From: CAYFUR01 sp964346275 | GTDB lineage: Bacteria > Sumerlaeota > Sumerlaeia > SLMS01 | DNA: 21,285 nucleotides | Reading direction: 5' to 3' | NCBI GenBank assembly: GCA_964346275.1 | Contig: CAYFUR010000062.1 | Coordinates: 1-21,285, forward strand | Part shown: piece by piece, positions 15,501 through 21,285 of the stretch | Position numbering within the stretch: position 1 is the first letter of the stretch | How the letters are laid out: each line of letters begins with the position of its first letter | The notes under the pieces: model-generated | Seen by the model: the letters and a program-made list of their open reading frames with translations, nothing else | The model's database searches: none | What the model was told of the DNA's origin: nothing | Translations under genes and position numbers: made by a program

Positions 15501-17108
15501 TTCTTCGCTGCGTGCTTGCTCGAGGCGAAGCTGCACCAGGGAAGGCTGCGCGTTGAACACGTGGTTGATCGCCGACTCATACTCGTCATCCCACACGCGG
15601 TTCTCGAGCGACGCCAGGCCCTCGGAGTCCATCGCGGCTTCCATGCGCTGGCGAATGATCGATTCCAATTCTTCGAGGATTGGCGTCGGATCGCGATGGC
15701 CTTCGGCAAGAGCTCGAAGCCGCTCGGGAATTTCTTCCAGCTCATCATGAACGATCAGACGGAAAAGGTCTTCCTGCAACTCGATCGTATTCGCGGCGTT
15801 TTGATCGTTGAGAACTTTTTCGTTCTTGCCGGAAAAAATCAGCGTATAGAGAGAATCCTGCTCCTGGCGGCTCAGCCTTTCCCCGGGCTCGCCTGCCACT
15901 TCCTCGATACGCTCTTCCGTTTCGGAGGCCATGCGCTCGAGTTCCCGAGGCACATCCTCAAGCTCCGCTTCCAGCCGCGACAATTCATTGAGCACGCCCT
16001 GGGGCTGCCCTGCGGGGCCCATGCCCCCGGTGAGGGACACCAACTGGAGAATTCGCCGCGGCGCGATGCCGTTTCGAAGCTTCCACTCTTCCGCTTTCTT
16101 TTCCTGCGCTCGGACATAGCGGATTTTGACACCATAATCCATATCCCGCGTCATCAGTTGCCGCCAGGGATCCAGGTTTCCAAAGGCCGCAATGGCGAGG
16201 CACCCGAACAGCCCCCAGGCCATACCAGAATGCCAGATGGAACCCAGCGGGAGGCGGATTTTTCGCGTCGTCAGATGAACCAGGGAGAGAATGAATGAGA
16301 AGCCGAGCGCCAGCGTCAGCCCGAAGACCGTTGCCAGACCCAGGTTAAAGGCGATCTCTGCCGGCGTTCCGGTCGCCTTGGCAATGGTCGCCACCAGCAA
16401 ATGTCCGCCGTAGTAATAATTGATCGGCTCACCCTGAAACCAGATGTCCTTCGGAGGCATCCAGCCCGAATGCATGATCGAATTCAAGTGGGTGAAGTTT
16501 CCCCATTTCTCCGCCTGGTAAAGGCTGAGATCGAAGGCGGCCCAGGGCAGGTATGAGCGCACATTGACGAAAAAAAGGAATCCGATGAGGAAGAGAAGCT
16601 GGGCCAAGAGGAATGGAACGGCCGCCTGCCGCAGGCGAAAACGGAGCCTTGGCAGATCGGAAATCCAGGCAGCCAGGGACGCCGCCCCGATCAACAACAG
16701 GGCCAGATAGGCGGAAAAGGGCCCGTGGGGCAGGGGAAGAATTGCAAGAATCCCCACCAGAATCGGCGCGGCTAGAAACCCAATAGCGGCCGGGCCGGAC
16801 AAGTAGCCTCGATTGCGAAAGAGAATTTGAAGAACGAACAGGCCGCCCGCCAGGACAAGCAGAGCAAAGCGAAAAGCCGCGCCTCCGCCGCCCGCCGTGA
16901 ACCAGCCAAGACTCATGACCCAGGCAATGAATGTGGTCAGGATGGGACCAACGCCGATCGCCAGCCCAGAGCCTTTGTCCGCCAAACCGCGAAAGAGACG
17001 AAGGCAGAGGGGAAGGCTCACCAAAGAGGCCGCGACACAGAAAAGCCACCAGGGAGCAGCCGGCCCGAAGAACGAAAACCACCATGTCGGAGAAAAGATT
17101 TGTTCCAT
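12501..17108 (-). CDS. Giant DUF2298 (Chlor_Arch_YYY, TIGR03662) membrane protein with two helical insertions
   Basis: The 1535-aa polytopic protein shows the DUF2298 signatures: AAFDLSLYQAEKWGNFTHLN (190-209), WFQGEPINYYYGGH (223-236), NFWDSSRII (616-624) and ITEFPYFSAILGDLHPH (637-653). Many TM helices follow to about residue 1175, then a soluble domain with GWKHHQHQWRG (1271-1281) and LYGFYGIDYVIEGQLER (1454-1470). Members often occur beside TIGR03663 genes, as here, and look GT-C-like, but their biochemistry is unknown. Two hydrophilic Glu/Arg-rich helical blocks, about 322-612 and 1292-1440, interrupt the family pattern. The start ATG at 17108 has only a weak Shine-Dalgarno (TGAGACGAT). 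The stop overlaps the next start by 4 nt, so it heads a three-gene operon. Likely role: assembly or modification of a cell-surface glycan (inference). Confidence 0.87.
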   Translation of the reverse strand: MEQIFSPTWWFSFFGPAAPWWLFCVAASLVSLPLCLRLFRGLADKGSGLAIGVGPILTTFIAWVMSLGWFTAGGGGAAFRFALLVLAGGLFVLQILFRNRGYLSGPAAIGFLAAPILVGILAILPLPHGPFSAYLALLLIGAASLAAWISDLPRLRFRLRQAAVPFLLAQLLFLIGFLFFVNVRSYLPWAAFDLSLYQAEKWGNFTHLNSIMHSGWMPPKDIWFQGEPINYYYGGHLLVATIAKATGTPAEIAFNLGLATVFGLTLALGFSFILSLVHLTTRKIRLPLGSIWHSGMAWGLFGCLAIAAFGNLDPWRQLMTRDMDYGVKIRYVRAQEKKAEEWKLRNGIAPRRILQLVSLTGGMGPAGQPQGVLNELSRLEAELEDVPRELERMASETEERIEEVAGEPGERLSRQEQDSLYTLIFSGKNEKVLNDQNAANTIELQEDLFRLIVHDELEEIPERLRALAEGHRDPTPILEELESIIRQRMEAAMDSEGLASLENRVWDDEYESAINHVFNAQPSLVQLRLEQARSEESFAQVARLLADLSKAADQFTGQRNSQQAALLADLRRAQEAFQFNVNQIVLEYFDGELPEIRRNPTIDQIQFSPQNIAYVNFWDSSRIIKGTPPGVKEAGTITEFPYFSAILGDLHPHHMAIPYALLALSACLSFLRKNSRLKRGDFEFFRRSWPELLAMAFFIGAVFPVNIWDAVVLAPLYGLVIIIARKGVRPSDLWTWVGFAGFIVLLSLIVGLLYNSIPYVTPLFQNYKFFLLAVLILAAGIPAGPVFFSSRFRWLPATIASLLACLVILAAPFFAAGRGGPNPQPAFAIAFRDLLFFVILSGVSAMWTLPRASQTSNWWYSAGGVYALVGGLSLFFILPFKFFFQSPLLPEKTMFYDIMPPFLSWDLTLGASNFWRAFWMASPINPFPQGLRTDLRDFIVHWGVFLIPIVVLIAGRFFRAGRKQPPGFSFMVGMIAVAIAALARNYLGYWVGAFSLGFMVLSLYYAFAFRRRAEGPIWAFLAVAFFWTWFVEALHFDDDYGGNYERYNTPFKIYYPLWAIFAGGMVVSVRELLGRFRVRFRSPKEVLFSTELWLLIILGGIGVPMLLQQVLPEWMAQTWFILFMIATAAVVLSFIMYEEKKSGGRLIRALASGVSRIISHWPAAAAALVLLFVGLYYPYASTATRTRGFFTWPIADTPEARSTQRNLYMVRTLDALDHLKEFPRYRQDYKAMVWAQDNLDAEARILERAGENAYTHVGRMSTGTGLETIIGWKHHQHQWRGRAISAPVEMREWYYENIDTLTDLKGRFASIMGGPPKDFSPEEEQVLYDMSREERKNILLAWYPASTDEQLGQMQEAIEQADRLPRLQPLLVRIVGEFEGRIEERTERALRLAEGDGRMEILRQIFPEATLTELYRMSDTIDRQSVSMNALMAKMLEDAQAMYTVTDLESAKELYGFYGIDYVIEGQLERVFFQEQTNGGADDLRARLEEWGFEEVYDSSSEESILPSERSVDQPTRIYRVPADFEYQPGGGQVP
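12790..13241 (-). other. Second helical insertion in the DUF2298 protein (residues ~1290-1440)
   Basis: This block lies between the QWRG motif and the LY..TD.E.A...L..YGIDYV motif, which in ordinary members I remember are only a short distance apart. It is about 150 residues of charged amphipathic helix, with stretches such as QMQEAIEQADRLPRLQPLL and GRIEERTERALRLAEGDGR. The boundaries are approximate. Confidence 0.5.
15275..16165 (-). other. First helical insertion in the DUF2298 protein (residues ~315-612)
   Basis: After the TM helix ending in AAFGNLDPW, the conserved FWDSSRII...ITEFPYF block normally follows after some tens of residues. Here about 290 hydrophilic residues intervene. They are rich in Glu, Arg, Leu and Gln, with coiled-coil-like runs such as LSRLEAELEDVPRELERMAS. 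By GT-C-like topology the block should sit on the outer side of the membrane. The boundaries are approximate. Confidence 0.55.
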
Positions 17109-17402
17109 ATCGTCTCATCAGGGGAAGCGGGGTCATTATGAAGCTGGCCAGCGGCCTTGAGCCTGGCTCAACTCCCATCTCGAGTCTTTTCAGGCGACTC
17201 GGCGCCGTGCGCAAACTGTTTGTCTTTCCCCTTCGAATTGATCGGGCACGCGGTCAACAGCTATCCGGATTTTCCGGAGGATCTGCTTGCATCGACTGGT
17301 CTTTCCCAAAAAGTTACGTTCTTTGCTTTACTTATTATCCGATCCTGTTAATGTCTGCCGTCGATATGTGGCAAATGATTCAAAAAGAAGGAATCGATTG
17401 GC
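17109..17402. promoter_or_regulatory. Divergent intergenic region upstream of the DUF2298 operon and the Wzt-region genes
   Basis: These 294 bases separate two divergent transcription units. The right half (17300-17350) is AT-richer than its surroundings and includes TATTAT at 17333-17338, which could be a -10 for the plus-strand genes, but no good -35 lies at the right spacing. GAAGGA at 17387-17392 is the Shine-Dalgarno for the 17403 gene. Short reading frames here look non-coding. Confidence 0.35.
17157..17171. promoter_or_regulatory. Perfect 15-bp palindrome, possible operator
   Basis: TTGAGCC-T-GGCTCAA is a perfect inverted repeat with 7-bp arms around one base. It sits about 50 bp upstream of the DUF2298 start within the divergent spacer, as expected for a dimeric repressor or activator site. 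No regulator gene is visible nearby, so its function is a guess. Confidence 0.35.
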
Positions 17403-18275
17403 ATGGCTTCTGATGTGCGCCTGGCGATCCATAATTATTTCCGCGAGTTCGGCCACGACGTAGCCGAGGCCGTCTATCAGGAGTTGCAAAAGCCGGGGGG
17501 CATGGTGCGCCTGCTCAAGAAGCTTCGTCTCCCCGTGGAAGGCGACGCGGCGCAGCAATACGTCGCGCTCGTTCAGTATTTTCGACGTCATGGCACCTCT
17601 CACTTCATGGAACTGGTGGGTGCCAGGCCGTTGAATTTTCAAATTGATGTGGTTTCCTCCCCCACGTCGAGGGACAATGAAACGCGCCGCCGTCTTGGGT
17701 TAAGTCCTGTTTCCCGGGACCAACTCAAAAAACCAGACGATTTCACTCAGGAAACGAGGGAAGAGGCAAGGCCTCCTCAAAGAAAATCCGAAGAAGAGAC
17801 TCAAACCCTGAAGTCTCCGCCGAGCATGAATTACAAGGAGCCTCCGGAAGTCCGTGAGGTCTCGCGGGACCAGAAGATTAAGGAGGAAACCCGGCAGCCC
17901 ATACCGGCCTCCAAAGAGCCACCAAAAAGTCCGGCGGTCGAGGCTGCGGCCTCGCCGGGAGATCCCCAGGGCGGCAAGTCGTCTCCCTATGAGGATGTCG
18001 ACGAAAATGGCTTTCCCAAGGGGCCTTTGATTCCCGCGCCGTCGCCCGACCCGGAAGATGTGGATAAAGACGATCCTTCCTGGGACCCGGATTTGCCCTG
18101 GGATCCCACGGGAATGTGGCCCGACGTTGAAAGGCGCAGTGGCCGTGAACGCCGGCGCAAGAGGGACCGCCGCAAGGACGTGGATATTGTCTACCAGAAC
18201 AAAAGATATGGGGGAGACCGGCGCGACGAAAAGGAGCGCCGGCGGAATTGGCCCCGCGACGGGCACCGGGAATAG
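17403..18275 (+). CDS. Unrecognised protein: small N-terminal domain, long disordered middle, Arg-rich tail
   Basis: I do not recognise this 290-aa protein. Residues 1-80 look folded and mostly helical (a FREFGHDVAEAVYQELQK stretch, then AAQQYVALVQYFRR). Residues about 85-235 are rich in Pro, Glu, Lys and Ser, with repeated PP and KEPP-like segments, and are almost certainly disordered. A WDPDLPWDPTGMW segment (227-239) follows. The last 47 residues are strongly basic, with repeated RR pairs: RRSGRERR, RDRR and GGDRRDEKERR. There is no signal peptide or TM helix, so it is probably cytoplasmic. The ATG at 17403 has GAAGGA 10 nt upstream. It lies 98 nt before the Wzt-like gene and may be co-transcribed, suggesting a role linked to polysaccharide export, but no function is assigned. 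Confidence 0.72.
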   Translation: MASDVRLAIHNYFREFGHDVAEAVYQELQKPGGMVRLLKKLRLPVEGDAAQQYVALVQYFRRHGTSHFMELVGARPLNFQIDVVSSPTSRDNETRRRLGLSPVSRDQLKKPDDFTQETREEARPPQRKSEEETQTLKSPPSMNYKEPPEVREVSRDQKIKEETRQPIPASKEPPKSPAVEAAASPGDPQGGKSSPYEDVDENGFPKGPLIPAPSPDPEDVDKDDPSWDPDLPWDPTGMWPDVERRSGRERRRKRDRRKDVDIVYQNKRYGGDRRDEKERRRNWPRDGHRE

Positions 18276-18373
18276 GCCCGCCTCTCCCAACGATCCTCTT
18301 TCCTTGCGCTTCAGCCCTTTCCAGAGAGAAGAGTCATTCAATTCCGGCGCCACCACGCGGCGACAGGCCAGGC

Positions 18374-20038
18374 ATGATTTCTCTCCGAAACGTCTCCAAA
18401 CGCTTCAAGCTCTATCGTCGGCCGTCCGACCTCATCCTGGAGTGGCTCCATTTTGGCAAACGCCACGAAGAGTTCTTTGCCCTCAACGGCATCGATCTCG
18501 AGGTTCCCCGGGGCCGCACCATCGGTATCGTGGGAGCCAATGGCGCGGGAAAAAGCACCCTCCTCAAACTCATCACGGGCACCTTGCTTCCAACGACGGG
18601 ATCGATCGAGATCTTTGGCCGCATTGCGGCCCTTCTGGAGCTCGGCACCGGGTTTCATCCCGACTTCACGGGACGCCAGAATATCTATGTCAACGGCCAG
18701 TTCCTCGGCCTGAGCCATGAAGAAATCCAGGCCCTGGAACCGGAGATCATCGAGTTTTCCGAGCTGGGAGGATTCATTGACCAACCGTTAAGAACTTACT
18801 CCTCCGGGATGGTGGTCAGGCTGGGTTTCTCCATCGCCGCTTCGGTGAATCCCGAGGTGCTGATTGTCGACGAGGCGCTCTCCGTCGGCGACGCCCGGTT
18901 CGCCCAGAAATGCGTCCACCGAATCCAGAAGTTCCGCGACCAAGGGACAACGATTCTCTTTGTGAGCCATGATCCCGCGGCGATTTCCCAACTCTGCGAC
19001 GAGGCAATCCTCCTCGAAGGCGGCCAGGTGCAATCCCGCGGAGCACCAAAAGACATTTTATCCGAATACAATGCCCTGCTGGCAGCCAAGGGCCAGGGGA
19101 ACGTTTCCATGCGGATCAGCCGGCCTGGAGGCGGAGGCCCGGGAAGCGCCGAGAGGCTTCAGCGCCACGGCACCTTCCAGGCCCTGATCACCGCTCTCGA
19201 GCTTTGCCGCGAAGACGGATCATCCACGGAGGATTTTCATTCAGGAGAAACGATGAAAATCCGCATCCGCGCGGCGTTCCTGACTCATGTTTCCAAACCA
19301 AGCATCGGTTTTTTGATTAAAGACCGCCTGGGGCTGAGCATTTACGGAACGAACACAAACCTGAAGAAGCTGGATTTCGGCCCCATGAAGCCGGGACAAA
19401 GCGTGGAGGTCGAGATTACCCTGCCGGTTGCCCTGGGATACGGAACGTATAATCTCTCCATCGCCATCCATGAAGACGAGACGCATCTCCAGGCCTGCTA
19501 CGAGTGGGTCGACAATGCCGCCTTTTTCAAGGTCCACCACCAGGCAAAGCCCGATTGGTCGGGAATTCTCCGCCTGAAACCTGAGTTGGACATCAAAACC
19601 GTGGAATTCGACCTCTCCAGCATCGGCGAGGCCCTGGACGTGCGATTCCCCCAGATTCCGGATCCATCGACAGCGGAGGAAAACAATCCCTCACCCTACG
19701 TCTCGGGCTTTGGACCCCCAGTGCCAGCCGGCCAGGGCATGAAACGCACGTTGCGCAGTCGCGGCACTTTTGTTTTCCATCCCCGACATCGGTTCCTGCG
19801 GTTTACGATCGAGGATTCGGAAGAATTCCCGAGGGAATCGCAGCTTTGGCGCCTGATCTATCCGGCGCTCGGAGAAGATCCGATGAGTCCCGTGGAGGCC
19901 ACCGGCACCCAGGTTTTTTTCGAGTTGCCGGATGAAGCCACGGGACGCACGGGATTGTTTACTATCGAAACGCCTCCAGGGAGCGAACCCTCCATTTTGA
20001 AAATCGCCAGCGTTCCATCGCTTAAGGAGTCGCCTTAA
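18374..20038 (+). CDS. wzt: Wzt-like polysaccharide ABC exporter ATPase with C-terminal sugar-recognition domain
   Basis: The 554-aa product starts with an ABC ATPase of the O-antigen/teichoic acid export class (residues 1-240): Walker A GANGAGKST (54-62), the class-typical LLELGTGFHPDFTGRQNIY (88-105), signature YSSGM (142-146), Walker B VLIVDEALSVGD (162-173) and H-loop FVSHD (H199). Residues about 265-415 match the beta-rich Wzt C-terminal domain that binds the capped end of the glycan. Residues about 420-554 are an added segment of unknown fold. Together with a Wzm permease it would export undecaprenyl-linked polysaccharide. No Wzm is in the window. I chose ATG 18374, where the ABC domain naturally begins; an upstream TTG at 18248 overlaps the previous gene and adds 42 unconvincing residues. 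Its Shine-Dalgarno is weak. Confidence 0.88.
   Translation: MISLRNVSKRFKLYRRPSDLILEWLHFGKRHEEFFALNGIDLEVPRGRTIGIVGANGAGKSTLLKLITGTLLPTTGSIEIFGRIAALLELGTGFHPDFTGRQNIYVNGQFLGLSHEEIQALEPEIIEFSELGGFIDQPLRTYSSGMVVRLGFSIAASVNPEVLIVDEALSVGDARFAQKCVHRIQKFRDQGTTILFVSHDPAAISQLCDEAILLEGGQVQSRGAPKDILSEYNALLAAKGQGNVSMRISRPGGGGPGSAERLQRHGTFQALITALELCREDGSSTEDFHSGETMKIRIRAAFLTHVSKPSIGFLIKDRLGLSIYGTNTNLKKLDFGPMKPGQSVEVEITLPVALGYGTYNLSIAIHEDETHLQACYEWVDNAAFFKVHHQAKPDWSGILRLKPELDIKTVEFDLSSIGEALDVRFPQIPDPSTAEENNPSPYVSGFGPPVPAGQGMKRTLRSRGTFVFHPRHRFLRFTIEDSEEFPRESQLWRLIYPALGEDPMSPVEATGTQVFFELPDEATGRTGLFTIETPPGSEPSILKIASVPSLKESP
20024..20029 (+). promoter_or_regulatory. Ribosome binding site inside the end of the Wzt-like gene
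   Basis: AAGGAG lies in the last codons of the Wzt-like gene, 9 nt before the ATG at 20039. That ATG begins on the base right after the TAA stop (20036-20038). This indicates coupled translation of the ATPase and the methyltransferase. Confidence 0.75.
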
Positions 20039-21285
20039 ATGGCCCACTATAACGCCAATGAAATCATAGAGAACATCGAGCGAGTTATCGAGGATGAGGA
20101 GGCGGGCAAAGAAGGCCTCTCGCTGAGCGAGCGGCAGAGTTCTTTCCGCGACGAACGGATGCCCGAGGTGCGCCGCTCGATCTTCCATCGGCTCGAGCGC
20201 GGCCCGCTGCCGGAAATGCGCCGATTCCAGGCGGTGGACAAGGTGCCTGGCGGAGTCCGCTTCAGCTTTCTCAAACGCGTCTTTGCCCGATTGCTCAAGC
20301 TGGTTTCGGCTCCCCAGGCTGTCTATAATTATGAAAACCTGGAAGCGATGCAGATGATGGCCCGGGAAATGGACCAGTTGCGCGAGCGGTTGCGCTTGCT
20401 GGAAGACAGGCCGGCGAGGCCATTTGGCATGGCAAAGATGGAAGGAACGGAAGAGAAACGGCTGAATACATTGGTGCAGCAGCACTTGCACCATGTTCAG
20501 TTGAATATGGAGCAGCTCGCCGGAAATATCCAGGACATCTCCCGGTCCCTGGCCCAGATGGTCGATAACGTCAGTGTCGTTTCGGGCCGCATGAACAAAA
20601 TGTCGGTCAAGCAGCGCGATGTCTATACAGATATCAGCGCGGCGCGGCTGGACACCAGCCGTCTCTGGACGGAACTCGGCCTGGTCTATGAAAGTATCGA
20701 CCGCCGTGCGGAAGACATTTGGCACGGGATGGACGAACGCGACTCCCAGTTAATGACCAATACCGAGGCCGCCCAGCAGCTCCACAACCAGGTCAGCCTT
20801 CTGGAAACCGGATCGAAAGAACTCAAAGCCCGCCTTCTCGTCTTGTCCGAGCAACTCGCCATGCACCAGGAAATGCTGGAAAACCTCCAGGAAGACCTGA
20901 CGGCGCACGACGATGACATGAAAACACGGCCCAAGCGCCGCCCGCGCCCCAGCGACGAAGAAAGCCCGGAGAGGCCGCAAGAGACGGCCGCGAGCCATGT
21001 TCCATCGGATTCTTCTTCCGCGGTCCCAAGCCTGGTGCAGAAGCAGCTCGACCTGGCCTACCTGCGCTTTCAGCGCCAATATCGTGGCGATGAAGAGGAA
21101 CTCCGCAAACGCCAGCGCGAGTATATCAGCCTGCTCTCAAATCACCTGAACAAAAACGACGAGGGGAAAAAGCCCGCCGTCCTGGACATGGCCTGCGGGG
21201 ATGGCATCTTCCTCGAACTTCTCAATGAGGAAGGATGGACGACGCAAGGCGTCGATATCAACGAGGCGATGGTCAAGCAGGGCCG
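20039..21285 (+). CDS. Coiled-coil protein with class I SAM methyltransferase domain (WbdD-like), cut by window edge
   Basis: 415 residues are visible with no stop before the right edge. Residues about 70-95 (FSFLKRVFARLLKLVSAP) form a basic amphipathic stretch that could touch the membrane. Residues about 98-290 are long charged helices that look like coiled coil, for example EAMQMMAREMDQLRERLRLL and LEDRPARP near the start. A disordered linker (295-330) follows. Then comes YLRFQRQYRGDEEELRKRQ (341-359), a block that in my recollection precedes the SAM domain of O-antigen chain-terminating methyltransferases. Motif I is VLDMACGDGIF (381-391), followed by GVDINEAMV (404-412). The gene abuts the Wzt-like gene with zero spacing, echoing the wzm-wzt-wbdD order of E. 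coli O8/O9a. Likely role: methyl-capping of the exported glycan. A kinase domain, if any, would lie outside the window. Confidence 0.82.
   Translation, partial: MAHYNANEIIENIERVIEDEEAGKEGLSLSERQSSFRDERMPEVRRSIFHRLERGPLPEMRRFQAVDKVPGGVRFSFLKRVFARLLKLVSAPQAVYNYENLEAMQMMAREMDQLRERLRLLEDRPARPFGMAKMEGTEEKRLNTLVQQHLHHVQLNMEQLAGNIQDISRSLAQMVDNVSVVSGRMNKMSVKQRDVYTDISAARLDTSRLWTELGLVYESIDRRAEDIWHGMDERDSQLMTNTEAAQQLHNQVSLLETGSKELKARLLVLSEQLAMHQEMLENLQEDLTAHDDDMKTRPKRRPRPSDEESPERPQETAASHVPSDSSSAVPSLVQKQLDLAYLRFQRQYRGDEEELRKRQREYISLLSNHLNKNDEGKKPAVLDMACGDGIFLELLNEEGWTTQGVDINEAMVKQG

Noticed and set aside
17333..17338. TATTAT as a promoter -10 box
   Set aside because: No acceptable -35 element at 16-18 nt spacing, so I did not list it as a separate promoter.
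18248..18373. Upstream TTG start for the Wzt-like ATPase
   Set aside because: It overlaps the previous gene by 28 nt and adds 42 Pro/Arg-rich residues in front of a normal ABC N-terminus at 18374.
19691..20725. 344-codon minus-strand frame across the Wzt-like and methyltransferase genes
   Set aside because: It spans two real plus-strand genes and their coupled stop/start with Shine-Dalgarno; no motif of its own.
1..21285. Search by eye for CRISPR arrays, tRNA/rRNA genes, transposases, att sites and phage genes
   Set aside because: No regularly spaced repeats, tRNA-like sequences, transposase or integrase motifs were found. Apparent repeats at 8101-8140 and 10681-10720 are just conserved codons of the paralogous genes.

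Overview
The window is a GC-rich (by eye roughly 57-60%), densely coded bacterial chromosome segment with ten genes: eight complete and two cut by the window edges. Signal peptidase I, a Wzt-type polysaccharide-export ATPase and a WbdD-like methyltransferase point to a bacterium, probably one with an outer surface polysaccharide. The DUF2298 (Chlor_Arch_YYY) plus Agl23-like (TIGR03663) membrane proteins are a sporadic pair known from Chloroflexi, archaea and some uncultured phyla. I cannot name the species. I saw no tRNA, rRNA, CRISPR array, insertion sequence or phage gene.

Layout. (1) 1-1456, minus: secreted subtilase, cut at the left edge before its catalytic serine. (2) 1721-7363, plus: an envelope operon of four genes. 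It holds a membrane protein fused to an M1-peptidase-like domain that has lost its zinc site, signal peptidase I, a NatA-like ABC ATPase and a NatB-like ABC permease. Two terminator-like hairpins lie inside its reading frames. (3) 17108 down to 7367, minus: a tight three-gene operon with a giant DUF2298 membrane protein (1535 aa) followed by two tandem Agl23-like GT-C membrane proteins (860 and 848 aa). (4) 17403 to the right edge, plus: an unrecognised, largely disordered protein with a basic arginine-rich tail, a Wzt-like ATPase with a sugar-recognition domain and an extra C-terminal segment, and a coiled-coil methyltransferase cut by the right edge.

How the parts may work together (inference). 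Regions 3 and 4 look like a surface-glycan module. The GT-C-like proteins would use lipid-linked sugars at the outer face of the membrane. The Wzt-like protein and the WbdD-like methyltransferase fit an ABC-exported polysaccharide whose end is capped by methylation and then recognised by the Wzt C-terminal domain. The matching Wzm permease is not in the window. Region 2 plus the subtilase looks like an export and envelope-proteolysis module.

The strongest unusual points are: two long charged helical insertions in the DUF2298 protein, side-by-side Agl23 paralogues, the zinc-site-less M1-like fusion, the coiled coil lying before rather than after the methyltransferase, and the hairpin-plus-T7 structures inside coding sequence.
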